Of a stretch of 64,000 nt of DNA, positions 1 to 11,705 are shown piece after piece. The DNA is from Colwellia sp. (GTDB taxonomy: Bacteria; Pseudomonadota; Gammaproteobacteria; Enterobacterales; Alteromonadaceae). Where the stretch lies: assembly GCA_013215655.1 (NCBI GenBank), contig JABSOX010000014.1, forward strand, positions 79,479 through 143,478, given 5' to 3'. Each line of letters begins with the position of its first letter. The first letter of the stretch is position 1. The notes under the pieces were generated by a model. The model worked only from the letters and a program-made list of their open reading frames with translations. It had not been told where the DNA came from and did not search any database. Made by a program: the position numbers and the translations under genes.

Positions 1-273
1 TTGAGCATTTAAAGCTTACCTAATTAATAAAATCAAAAGTTAAATCTATTGTGAATGAAAGACTTATAATTACAAGTCATTTGAATGGAATTTGTTTTTA
101 GTGTTTGATATTAAAGATTAAAAACCACTATAAACAAGTTAAATCATAACAAACACCAAACTAACACTACATTCACATTCACACGAATTAAAGCTCCTAA
201 GCAAAGCGCACTTAACGAGTATTTTGAACAATAGATCTGAGTGATAAGTATTATTTATTAAGATATTATTGAG

Positions 274-323
274 ATGACAATCGTCCCCTAGGCCTTAAAT
301 CGTTCTAAGGCTCAAGCAACCTA
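274..323 (-). repeat. Partial duplicate of the 3' region of RNase P RNA (rnpB fragment)
   Basis: ctaggccttaaatcgttctaaggctcaagcaaccta matches rnpB at 5377-5412 (ctaggccttaaatcgctctaaggctcaagcaaccta) with one mismatch; the similarity extends left through tgacaatc. Confidence 0.8.
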
Positions 324-436
324 TCTAACTCCTATACTAGTTATTTTGATAATGGCTCCCATTGAGTCGAAGTTAAACCTAATTACTTAAGGAGTAACTT
401 GCTCATTTTACTTCTTAGCTCAAAATTAGCTTCTGG

Positions 437-3322
437 CTATAGTGAATTAAGCAGTTCTTCTGCAGCTTTTCTTTCGGCAAAATTCTGTTGAGACTGAATT
501 GCATATTCTAATTCGACAATCGCTTCTTTATCTCGTCCAACATGATGTAAAGTGTAAGCTAAGTGATACCTGATACTTGCATCACTTGCATCAATGGAGC
601 TTGCTTTTCTTAAGACACTCAATGCTTGCTCAAATTTTGTCTTCGTCGCTAATATCCACCCAAAGGTATCTAAAATGGCACTCGATGCTGGTTTTAATTC
701 ACTCGCTTGTTGTGCATAAATTTCTGCAGCTTCCAAGTCATCAAACATACTCGCAAAAGCCAAATTATTTAAGACATCGGCTCTATTTGGCAATGCCTTA
801 AGTCGAAAAATCCTTAAATACTGTTGTTTAGCTTCAGCATAGCGTTGCTCAAGTAATAAAAAATCTGCAAACATGTTTCTATAATAAAAATTGCTTTGTT
901 GCTTATTTAAAGTGTTGACCAATTGCTGTTCAAAATCATCCTTTTGAAAACCGGAAATTGCCAAGTTATAGGCCTTAGCCAGTGCCATACCGTTATTATT
1001 ATTTAATTCAAATGCTTTTAAGTAACTCGTTTGCGCTGCTTCGGCTTTACGTCTAGATAAGAACAAGTCGCCTTCTAACATCACCACTTGAGAATTCTGA
1101 ATATTGTTGCCTTTAAGTTGAGAAATTTTCTTCTCAGCCGTTTCCGTGTTTTTTTCGTAGATACTAAGTTTTGCATCGGCAAAAGCAAGTTCGTTGAGCT
1201 TGGGTGCTATTTCCAAAGCACGGTTGAGACTAATACGAGCGCCCGTTAGATCATGAGCTCTACGCTGTAAACGAGCTAGCGTTATTAGATCCTGTGCATC
1301 ATCATTCCATATGCCTTTAAGAATATCCATCTGCTTTTTAGCTTGTGTTCTTTCTCCCATAGCTAAAAATATTTCCACCTTGATCAATAGGTAAGCACCT
1401 GATAATCGATCACTTTTAAGTAAAGTGGAGAGTCTATTTAATGCCTGTTCATATTGTCCAGTAAGCTTGAATAACTGCACTAACATTTCATGACCAGCTA
1501 TGTTTCTTTTATCAAGCTGCAACAATTTATTAAGTACTTCAATTGCACCGAGGGAGTTTCCTAATGCTATTTCTGTTTTTGCTAATAATAATCGACTTTG
1601 AATATGTTTAGGTTTTATTTTAATTAACGTCAGTAATCTTTTTTTGGCCTGCTGCGGTCGTTTTAAGTCGAGTAAAGCCGACGCCTGATTATATTTAGCA
1701 GCAAAATGGTGAGCATCAAGATTTAGCAAGTGTTCCAATACCTGATAGGCTTGTTTTGGTTGATTTATTTTGATCAATGCCGCCGCCATTACATTGAGCA
1801 AAGCGATATCATCAGGATGCTCAACCAGTAGTTTAGTCACTAAACGTCCGGCTTTGTGGTATTGATCGGCAGCCATATACAATTCAAGCAAATAGCTTTC
1901 AAACTGCAGATCATTTTGTTTATTATTGGCCTGCTCGATGAGTGTTATTGCTTCGCTTAACTGTTTGCGGCTGTATAAAACACGCGCTTCAGCTAAAAGC
2001 ACTGTAGTGAAATTTGGGAAGGATTTCTTTAAGTTGACAATAATGCTCTCACATTTAAAGCCTTTATTACTTTCGATATAAAGATCACAAAGCAGCAGCG
2101 CCGCCTCCAAATTTTTAACCACTTTATCGAGATTTCTATCTAGTATCTCTCTGGCCAGACTACGTTGTCCAACTTTAAGGTAAGAGTGTGCAATCATCAG
2201 CGTAGCATGGAAATTATCAGCGTTGTTAGTTTGATATTGTATTAAGTTGCGAATAGCTGATTCATAATTATCTAATAAATAGGCGGTAATGCCATTGATA
2301 AACAATATCCAATCATTGTCTAATAGTACTTGCTCTGGTACTTGACTGATTTGTTGACTCAATTGACCGAGAATTTCTTTAGCAAGTTTACTGTCATCAC
2401 TATTATCGCGTTTGGCCAATAATAATTTAGCTTTTAGTAAACGTGCTCGGGGATCGTCAGGCGTTTCTTCTAATATCTCATCGACCATAATTATCGCTTG
2501 GTTATTTGCCCCTGATTCCATATGCAATGAGACGAGTGCACGTTTTGAATCGAGATAATCAGGATTTAAGGACAAAGAGTAGTTGAAGGCTTTTAATGCC
2601 TGCTCATGATCTTGTTGCTGTTTGAATAGCTGGCCTTGTAAGTGCCAACTTAAATAGTCATCTGGCGAAATATCAAAAGCACGTATTAACAAAATGTTGG
2701 CTTGTTTAAATTGCCCAGTTTTAATATAAAAAGCCACTAGGCCATGAAGTGCCGAATTTACATTAATGCTTCGCTTATTTGTGCTAGCCGCCGAGTATCG
2801 TAGGGCTAGTTTATAGGCCTGTAATTCGTTAGTTAAATCTCTTAAGTGCCCATATGCTCTGGCTTTTTGCATCTGCCAATGGAATTGTAGTTCTGACGTT
2901 AATCTATAATCATGACTTAAAGCGAATAGTTCATCAAAACGTCGTTCGTATAATAATGACTCTCCTAATAAAGGTATAATAAGAGTGATATCACCACCCA
3001 ATGCCAACGCTTCATACAGTACTAACGTAGCATCGATAAAATACCCATTTATTAACAAAATCTTGCCCATCAAAATTTTACCGGGGATATGATCAACGTT
3101 ATTTTTAAGGGTGTTTTTTAAATGGATATACGCAGCTTCAATTTCACCGTCATTATAACTAAGCAACGCTTTTTCATAATCATCTGCTCCGGCTATTGTT
3201 ACAACTTTGTCTTGTTGTGCCTTTGTTGTATATTCGACTTGAACAGCTTGGGCAAAAGACGCTGCAAATACGAACAATATTGATAAAGTAAATAGTGATA
3301 ACAATCGTTTTTGGTTAACCAT
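437..3322 (-). CDS. TPR-repeat protein, PEP-CTERM system PrsT-like
   Basis: Long ORF with many TPR-like repeats and an N-terminal signal segment (MVNQKRLLSLFTLSILFVFAASFAQA); next to a PEP-CTERM protein. Start moved to 3322; the ORF track extends to 3427. Confidence 0.75.
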   Translation of the reverse strand: MVNQKRLLSLFTLSILFVFAASFAQAVQVEYTTKAQQDKVVTIAGADDYEKALLSYNDGEIEAAYIHLKNTLKNNVDHIPGKILMGKILLINGYFIDATLVLYEALALGGDITLIIPLLGESLLYERRFDELFALSHDYRLTSELQFHWQMQKARAYGHLRDLTNELQAYKLALRYSAASTNKRSINVNSALHGLVAFYIKTGQFKQANILLIRAFDISPDDYLSWHLQGQLFKQQQDHEQALKAFNYSLSLNPDYLDSKRALVSLHMESGANNQAIIMVDEILEETPDDPRARLLKAKLLLAKRDNSDDSKLAKEILGQLSQQISQVPEQVLLDNDWILFINGITAYLLDNYESAIRNLIQYQTNNADNFHATLMIAHSYLKVGQRSLAREILDRNLDKVVKNLEAALLLCDLYIESNKGFKCESIIVNLKKSFPNFTTVLLAEARVLYSRKQLSEAITLIEQANNKQNDLQFESYLLELYMAADQYHKAGRLVTKLLVEHPDDIALLNVMAAALIKINQPKQAYQVLEHLLNLDAHHFAAKYNQASALLDLKRPQQAKKRLLTLIKIKPKHIQSRLLLAKTEIALGNSLGAIEVLNKLLQLDKRNIAGHEMLVQLFKLTGQYEQALNRLSTLLKSDRLSGAYLLIKVEIFLAMGERTQAKKQMDILKGIWNDDAQDLITLARLQRRAHDLTGARISLNRALEIAPKLNELAFADAKLSIYEKNTETAEKKISQLKGNNIQNSQVVMLEGDLFLSRRKAEAAQTSYLKAFELNNNNGMALAKAYNLAISGFQKDDFEQQLVNTLNKQQSNFYYRNMFADFLLLEQRYAEAKQQYLRIFRLKALPNRADVLNNLAFASMFDDLEAAEIYAQQASELKPASSAILDTFGWILATKTKFEQALSVLRKASSIDASDASIRYHLAYTLHHVGRDKEAIVELEYAIQSQQNFAERKAAEELLNSL

Positions 3323-3464
3323 TAAAAACCTGCTTATTCTATATAATGAATGAAACATTCGGATAATTGACTGCTTAGAATCACATACATTACGGTATTT
3401 TACTTTAATTGTTAATAGGGTATACAACTTTAGACTAGCCTGTTATTCCCTTGAAATTCTACAC

Positions 3465-3497
3465 ATAAAAAAGACCACTTAATGTGGTCTTTTTTTA
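3465..3497 (-). terminator. Rho-independent terminator after the PEP-CTERM gene
   Basis: aaaaaagaccacttaatgtggtcttttttt hairpin with T tract. Confidence 0.8.
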
Positions 3498-3535
3498 CCT
3501 ACAACTAATATTATAGCTCTATCAGTGAATGACTA

Positions 3536-4924
3536 TTACGCTTTAGTAGCTTTTATGCGGCTACGACCTAATCCTAATAGGGCTAAAGCAAACAAAATTA
3601 ATGATGACGGTTCAGGTACAGACTGAGGTGGTGGCGTCTCTGTCGATGCTAGAGCACAGCGATTCCAGCGATTACTAGATCCCATTAATATTTGGTTACT
3701 AATAAATTGTGCGCAACCCTGAGCATTTTGTATGTTGATTACGGTGCCAGCACTATCACTGCCATTTATGGCAGGATTAAAAATAGATGCTTTTTTGTCA
3801 CCACTACCATCATTTTTAGTTTGACCTAAAAGAGTTGTTCTATCGGGGTTAAAATCAGTGAGATCCCACAAACCTATACCACCTAGAATAACGTTACTTA
3901 GATCAAATACTTGATTAGTGTCTTTATAGGCATCTTGAAAAAATATAGCCCCTAAATCGTCTATAACATCACTTGAATTATCTATACCTGTACCAGCATT
4001 TATACCACCGCCAAGAATAATTGACGCATTGTCAAAATGAAAATGAGTTCCATTTTTCATTCTAAAAATTGCAATAGTTCCCTCTGTCGACTTAAGAACC
4101 CAATTTGTGTTCTTAACAAGAAATTCATCACTGCCTATATCAATATCGATGACTGCATAGCCGTCATCATTATTATCTAAAGCGTCAAGGTCAGTAATTA
4201 CCGGGTTATTTTGGTCTTTAAGATTGACATTCGTCCATGGTGAAGAGTTAGTGTCGCTATATTTATATATACCCTCCGTACTGGTATCGTTCCATATAGA
4301 GTCTGCGGTTAGATTAATAATCCAGTCTCGTTGAGCCTCAAGTTCGTCTAATAAATCAGTAGGGTCAAACGTCGTAATTCCGTTATTTGTTCCTGAAGTT
4401 AAGTTTTCCTTTACATCATTTTCAATGTTTGTATCGCCATCGTCTTTAAAAAAGACGGAATTACTTACTGATGCTTTACAAGGGTTAGCATTAGTTCCTG
4501 CGCGATTACATTCAATACCTACATCTGCATTAATATCGACATTACTAGCGGAAAACTGTGCATTTCTCCCTGTTATCGCTACGTTACCACTATAATCTAC
4601 CCCTTCAAATAGTGGTCGAGATTCTGAAAACTCAAAACCCTTTCCTATTAAACTTAACCCTCCATCATATCCTCCGCCAAGACGCTGTACAGAGTGGTCA
4701 GGAGTACCATCTGAAATTATTTCCTGATCTGCTCCTAATTCACCATTTTGCAAGTCAAATGATGTAAAATTATTTCCTGAGGTGTGTTCACCGGTTGCGA
4801 TAACGAGATATTTCTGTGTCTCAGTCGTGGTAACAGCAGCAAAGGCACTGAAGGACATCATTGAAAACAGTCCGACACCGAGAATTAATTGTAATTTTGA
4901 TTTTTTGAACTGAGTAATGATCAT
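3536..4924 (-). CDS. PEP-CTERM sorting domain-containing secreted protein (possibly choice-of-anchor A type)
   Basis: Signal peptide (LQLILGVGLFSMMSFSAFA) and C-terminal VPEPSSLILFALALLGLGRSRIKATKA (PEP motif, TM, basic tail). Start moved from 4972 to 4924. Confidence 0.85.
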   Translation of the reverse strand: MIITQFKKSKLQLILGVGLFSMMSFSAFAAVTTTETQKYLVIATGEHTSGNNFTSFDLQNGELGADQEIISDGTPDHSVQRLGGGYDGGLSLIGKGFEFSESRPLFEGVDYSGNVAITGRNAQFSASNVDINADVGIECNRAGTNANPCKASVSNSVFFKDDGDTNIENDVKENLTSGTNNGITTFDPTDLLDELEAQRDWIINLTADSIWNDTSTEGIYKYSDTNSSPWTNVNLKDQNNPVITDLDALDNNDDGYAVIDIDIGSDEFLVKNTNWVLKSTEGTIAIFRMKNGTHFHFDNASIILGGGINAGTGIDNSSDVIDDLGAIFFQDAYKDTNQVFDLSNVILGGIGLWDLTDFNPDRTTLLGQTKNDGSGDKKASIFNPAINGSDSAGTVINIQNAQGCAQFISNQILMGSSNRWNRCALASTETPPPQSVPEPSSLILFALALLGLGRSRIKATKA

Positions 4925-5052
4925 GCTGTATTCATAGCTTCTTTTGCTAAAAGCTATGTATCTCCTATACATGTCAGTGAACTGACTAAATCGTATATCC
5001 TTTACATATCCGTTTACTGACTAAATTTATTTCACCAATAATTGTACATACA

Positions 5053-5068
5053 TGCAATTAACGCACCT
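5053..5068 (-). promoter_or_regulatory. Candidate sigma54 (-24/-12) promoter of the PEP-CTERM gene
   Basis: Minus strand AGGTGCGTTAATTGCA: GG-N10-GC spacing, perfect TTGCA -12 element, degenerate -24 element. Confidence 0.45.
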
Positions 5069-5313
5069 TATATTTAAGCCTTTGTTTTAATTTAATAAAA
5101 TTTACAAATAAAATTTATACGGGTGTATTTTATAAAATGTGTAAAAAAAGCTGTCACTAATTGCAGCGTATCTTTGAAATTAAAATGATGATTACATAAA
5201 TTAATACGATGTGACTATCCGTGTATAATTTGCTTAGTTGAATATATTGATAAGAAAGGACTTTAGTGTACCGCTCGACATTTCTTACGAAAGATCAAGC
5301 GGTTACTAAATTT

Positions 5314-5722
5314 GGTGAGTTGACCGCATAAGCCGGGTTTTGTATCTCTTCCGAAGAAAAGTGACAATCATTCGTCTAGGCCTTAAATCGCTCTAAGGCT
5401 CAAGCAACCTACCCGGTTTCCACGCGAGCCACGCTTATATTATTAAAGCTTACGCCTAAATAATCATGAAACCCTATTTGGTCTTGCTCCAGGTGGAGTT
5501 TACCCTGCAATTACTGTTACCAGCAATCCGGTGCGCTCTTACCGCACCCTTTCAGCCTTACCTGTGAATCCCGAAGGAAACCATCGGCGGTCTTCTCTCT
5601 GCTGCACTTGTCGTCGGCTTGCGCCGCCCAGGCGTTACCTGGCACCCTGCTCATTGGAGCCCGGACTTTCCTCCCGCTAGAAATACTTACGCAAACTAGC
5701 CAGCGATTGTCTGGTCAACTCG
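5314..5722 (-). ncRNA. rnpB: RNase P RNA component, class A
   Basis: Reverse complement carries gttgaccagacaatcgc, gcgggaggaaagtccgggctcc, gaaagggtgcggtaagagcgcacc, ggtaaactccacctggagcaagaccaaataggg and the 3' acccggcttatgcggtc; ends approximate. Confidence 0.93.
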
Positions 5723-5883
5723 GCGCGCATTCTACCGTAACAATTAACTTATCGCTAATAAATATTTTACTTTTACGAACTTTAGCAAATGAATTAAAGA
5801 GTTTACCCTGACGATAATTACTTACCTAGCTTAGGGTTAATGGTTAATGTAATAGTTTGAGATAAAACAACAAACACGAACTT

Positions 5884-7074
5884 TTACAGCAAAGTTGACA
5901 GGATGTCATTTTGCATCACAGTTCGGACTCGATATTCTTCAATCTCACCTTCTTGATATGCCCTACCAGTAAAAACCACAACGGAGTCAATTTCTGGTAA
6001 TACAAAAATATACTGCCCACCATAACCATCAGCATAAAAACTCTGAATTTCTTGTCCTTTAACATTGAAACTAGTGAGCCACCATTGATAAGAATAACCC
6101 CAATCTTCCGCATCGTGATAACGCGTAGTAGATTCCTCTATCCATGATTCACTAATAATTTGTTCACCATTCCATACGCCTTTATTAAGAAATAGTTGCC
6201 CAAACTTAGCCATATCACGTGGTGATAAATATAATGCACTGCCGGTATGTAACTGACCATCTAAGGCCCAATAGGTATATTTTTCTATTCCTAAAGGTGC
6301 AAATAAATTTTGCTCCATAAAACTTGTGATACTTTGCCCTGTCGCATGTTCAAGTAGTCGACCCAAACCAAATGATACTCCCGTTGAATAAGTAAAAGTT
6401 TCTCCGGGTGTCGTTGCCATAGGTCGACTCAATAAAAAATTAATGGGATCACTGGCGTTATTCATTTGGCTATTTAAGTTGTTGTTATTAAGATAGGAAA
6501 CGTTCCATTCATCCCAAACATAACCATGTCGCATGGTTAACCAATTTTTTAAGGTAATATTTTCCTTATCTTCATTCCAACCATTTACAGGTAATTTGTG
6601 ACTGAAATAATCATGAACTTTGACATCGACACTCGGTATGTCTCCTTTGTCTATGGCGATTCCAATCAAAGCAGAAGTAAAGCTCTTGGTCACAGAGTTT
6701 AAGATATGAAGACTAAGGTCTTGATTATTTGCCCAACCATCAGCTAAATCGAGCTTTGAGCGGAAATTTTCTTCAAAAATTATTTTTCCATTTTTGATAA
6801 CCATTACCGAATCTATATGGCGATAACCATCATTTTCATCGTTTATTTTTTTTACTAAATTTTCAAAATCCGAAGACTCAAGCGATAATTCATTTAAATG
6901 GGCTGTTTCCCATCCGTCATTTTGCACTACTGGTTGTTGATAAATATAATTATCGAAGGACAGATCAGTTACCGCATTATTTTCATTACTTGCGGAGCCA
7001 CCACAACCAGAGCCTAATATAATTAACCAAATAATTAAAAAAATTGAATTTTTATTCAATAAAATATAATGCAT
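5884..7074 (-). CDS. Serine hydrolase, class C beta-lactamase/esterase fold, probable lipoprotein
   Basis: SxxK motif (SVTK) and YSTGVSFGLGRLLE; lipobox-like LGSGC near the N-terminus. Confidence 0.8.
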   Translation of the reverse strand: MHYILLNKNSIFLIIWLIILGSGCGGSASNENNAVTDLSFDNYIYQQPVVQNDGWETAHLNELSLESSDFENLVKKINDENDGYRHIDSVMVIKNGKIIFEENFRSKLDLADGWANNQDLSLHILNSVTKSFTSALIGIAIDKGDIPSVDVKVHDYFSHKLPVNGWNEDKENITLKNWLTMRHGYVWDEWNVSYLNNNNLNSQMNNASDPINFLLSRPMATTPGETFTYSTGVSFGLGRLLEHATGQSITSFMEQNLFAPLGIEKYTYWALDGQLHTGSALYLSPRDMAKFGQLFLNKGVWNGEQIISESWIEESTTRYHDAEDWGYSYQWWLTSFNVKGQEIQSFYADGYGGQYIFVLPEIDSVVVFTGRAYQEGEIEEYRVRTVMQNDILSTLL

Positions 7075-7238
7075 AACAGCCTCTTTTTAAGATAAAATTG
7101 ACTAAATAATTTATCAGCAAGTGAAAATTGAATTAGCAAAACTTATTATTTAAGCATAAAGGCTTGTTCGAAAAACGACCACATTTGAATGGGAGTTAAT
7201 AACGATTAGGTGTAACAGATTATGTCGTTATTCCACTG

Positions 7239-8087
7239 TTATTTTTTATAGGTTAGCGACAACTCATAAAGATCTTTTTTATTGACTTGAAATATTTCTG
7301 CGGTAATTGCACACGCTTTTTTAGGGGGAAGCTCTTTTAATAGAAGTTTTAATGATCTTTCTACATTCGCCGAAATATCATGTTCTTTGACTAATGCACC
7401 ACTAATTATAAGTACCATTTCACCTTTTAATTGATTGGGATCTTCTTGTAACCAACTCAATAAATTTATGGCACTATCAGAATGAACAGTTTCAAAGGTT
7501 TTTGTTAATTCTCTAGCGATAACCACATAACGGTCACCACCCAATACTTTTACAATATCTTCAATAGTATCAATGGCTCGCCTTGGTGCATCATAAAAAA
7601 CCATGGTGCGTGATTCATCGAGTAACTCACTTAATTTTGTTTGTCTAGCTCCTGACTTTGATGGTAAGAAACCTTCAAATGTAAATCGATCGGTAGGTAG
7701 CCCTGCAACCGATAAAGCGGATATAGCGGCACATGCTCCCGGAATAGGGCTAACAGGTAAACCTAATTGACGACAATGACGTACCAGATGAAAACCAGGA
7801 TCACTGATCAACGGTGTGCCAGCATCTGACACCAACGCAATGCTTTTACCTTGTTGCAATAGCTCTGCTATCTGTTCTTGTCGTTGTCGTTCGTTATGAT
7901 CATGCATCGACATTGTGCGGTTTTTAATTGAATAAGCTGTCAAAAGTTTTTGTGTATGACGTGTATCTTCACAGGCAATAATGTCTACTTGCGATAAAAT
8001 ATCAAGAGCCCTTTGACTAATATCACCTAGGTTGCCAATAGGCGTAGCAACGATATACAAAGTCCCTGAATTTATCTGTGTTTGCAT
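7239..8087 (-). CDS. rsmI: 16S rRNA (cytidine(1402)-2'-O)-methyltransferase
   Basis: GTLYIVATPIGNLGDISQRAL...EDTRHTQKLL...SDAGTPLISDPG; synteny with lpoA. Confidence 0.95.
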   Translation of the reverse strand: MQTQINSGTLYIVATPIGNLGDISQRALDILSQVDIIACEDTRHTQKLLTAYSIKNRTMSMHDHNERQRQEQIAELLQQGKSIALVSDAGTPLISDPGFHLVRHCRQLGLPVSPIPGACAAISALSVAGLPTDRFTFEGFLPSKSGARQTKLSELLDESRTMVFYDAPRRAIDTIEDIVKVLGGDRYVVIARELTKTFETVHSDSAINLLSWLQEDPNQLKGEMVLIISGALVKEHDISANVERSLKLLLKELPPKKACAITAEIFQVNKKDLYELSLTYKK

Positions 8088-10035
8088 GTAATGTGATCAC
8101 TGTAGTTGAGAGAAAAGAAAATGACGTTTATTATAAGATACAATTCTAATATACACCCGTGATACTTCACAATGCAGTTTTCAGGTAACATGGGTATAAA
8201 GCGATAAAACACGGATTTATAAGTGGTTACTCAAACAAGTTTTTTTTCCAACTCTAAATACATTCTTAGTAGCGCAGTCCTCGCTTTTTTATTGGCAAGT
8301 TGTGCCACGTCCAAAAAAACATCAATAATTAAGCCAAGTCAACAAGTCACTGTTGAAGATAACAGCACAGCTACTGCAAAAATATCAGCGCAACAATACC
8401 TTCTAAATGCTGCCAATGTTTCAACGCAACAAGCCATACCGCTATTAATTGAAGCTAGCGCTGCTTTTCTTGCAGAAGAAAACTACTTAAAGTCATTATG
8501 GGTTGCCAACCAAGTATCAGCACTACTGCAGAATTCGGCTCAGCAGTACAAAATCGCTATAATTAAAGCGGATAATTTAGTGCAATTAAGTGAAGTTAAT
8601 CAAGCTCACAATCAAATACAACAAGCTGAATTATATAATAAAAATAAAAAACACTCTTTACGCTACTTTCAATTAAGGGCAATTATTCAGAAAGAAAGAG
8701 GCTTAATAATCGCGGCACTAGATGCATCTTTACGAGCATTATCGATGAATGTTAATACAACTGATAACGAGGTAATGACTCTTTGGCATGAACTTAGCCG
8801 TTTATCTCAATGGCAACTTCAGCAACTTGTAGTACTAAAATCACCACACATTAACGGTTGGCAACAAATACTGAACTATGGTTATCAGTTTGGACATGAA
8901 CAGCAGCGTTTTCATCGCTATTTAACACAATGGCAGCGTAAAAATCCTAATCACCCTGCTAATATCGTGATAAACCAATTAAAAGAAACACCTATTCTTA
9001 TCGTAAATAAAATTACAAACATTGCCGTGATTTTACCATTATCCGGTAACCAACAATCTGCGGGCAGTGTAGCTCAACAGGGTATTCTTGCTGCTTATAA
9101 TAACGATGAAGATATCACCTTACACTTTATTGATGCCAATAAAGTTGATATGGCGACGTTACCGTCAACTTTTTTAGAAAACGAAATTGATTATGTGATT
9201 GGCCCGTTGTTAAAAAAGCATGTACACAGTTATTTAAATATCTTAAATAATGAACTCCCTACACTGTTATTAAACATATCATCTGATGTGCCAATGCAGC
9301 CAAACCATGTGGCGTTGTCAATGAGACGTGAAGATGAAGCGATACAAGCGGCAACAACATTAAGCAAACAAGATTTTAAGCACCCTATCGTTTTCAGTCT
9401 CAATGACAATGTTAGCCAGCGTATTGCTAAATCATTTGCTCAACAATGGTTTATGACCGCCAATATACAGCCTGAAATTGTCTACTTTGATAGAAACGCT
9501 GATATGCAAAAATTATTGAAGAAAAGCCTCGATGTTAGTGAGAGTCAAAAAAGAATCAAAAACATTGAATTACGTCTTCGTCAAAATATTAAAACAGAGT
9601 CAAGAAATAGACGTGATTTAGACATGATTTATTTAGTCGCCTCTCCTACAGCAACACGATTATTAAAACCCTATATTGATGTAAATATCAGCACCTATGC
9701 CTCACTTATCCCTATTTTTGCAAGTTCTTTAAGCCATAGTGGTAAAGTAGATGCTAGCGAACGAAAAGATCTAGACGGGCTGAGTTTTACTGAGATGCCT
9801 TGGTTATTATCAAGTAAGTATCAGAATAAACCACTGCAGCAACTCAGCCATAAACTATGGCCCGAACGTAGTGATAGCTTGCAACGTATTTTTGCCATGG
9901 GTTTTGATAGCTATAATCTAGTAAAGAAGATTCCTGCAATGAAAGCTGAACCCTATATAAGACATTTTGGTCAAACAGGTGTGCTTAAATTGGATGCACA
10001 AAATATACTGACGCGTAGTTTATTATGGGGTAAAT

Positions 10036-11053
<1,018 letters not shown>

Positions 11054-11054
11054 T

Positions 11055-11630
11055 ATGCCAATCAAAAATTTAGCAGCATTATTAGCTTGTATTGCAATGT
11101 TACAAGGATGTGTTGCCGTAGCTGTGGTAGCAGTTACAGGGGGGGCTGGTGTTGCTGCTGATGAGCGCACCTTAGGTAAACAAATTGATGATCAAAGAAT
11201 AGAACTAGCTGCCCATCATGACTTAAGTGCACATCAAGCGTTACAAGACAATGCAAACCTACAGGTGGTTAGTGTTAATGGCAGTGTTTTAGTTGTTGGA
11301 CAAGCAGCCAACAGCTACCTTCGTGATTTGGCGATTAAAACGATTACCAGTGTCAATGGTGTATTACACGTACATAACCAAATACGTATCAGCAACGAAA
11401 TTTCCTTTACCACGAAAACAAATGATCTATGGTTAACATCTAAAGTAAAAGCCGCATTTTTTGCTGATGAAAAAATTAGTGCCACTAATATTAAGGTTGT
11501 TACTGAAAATGGCGAGGTGTTTTTGTTGGGATTAATTTCACCAACACAGGCAAACTCTGCTGTTGATATTGCCAGAAATATCGGTGGTGTAAATAGGGTT
11601 TTTAAAATGTTTGAATATCAAACAAATTAA
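11055..11630 (+). CDS. dolP: BON-domain outer membrane lipoprotein DolP
   Basis: Lipobox LQGC and two BON-like domains; synteny. Confidence 0.88.
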   Translation: MPIKNLAALLACIAMLQGCVAVAVVAVTGGAGVAADERTLGKQIDDQRIELAAHHDLSAHQALQDNANLQVVSVNGSVLVVGQAANSYLRDLAIKTITSVNGVLHVHNQIRISNEISFTTKTNDLWLTSKVKAAFFADEKISATNIKVVTENGEVFLLGLISPTQANSAVDIARNIGGVNRVFKMFEYQTN

Positions 11631-11674
11631 CCGTATTGCCCATAAACACTCTATTTTTCACATTAATTCACAAG

Positions 11675-11705
11675 AAATGAAGCAAGGTATTACTTGCTTC
11701 ATTTA
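11675..11705. terminator. Hairpin between convergent dolP and sspB
   Basis: atgaagcaaggtattacttgcttcat inverted repeat; overlaps the sspB stop codon. Confidence 0.6.

Noticed and set aside
5608-5811. 67-aa ORF in the ORF track
   Set aside because: Lies largely within rnpB on the opposite strand; no protein-like features.
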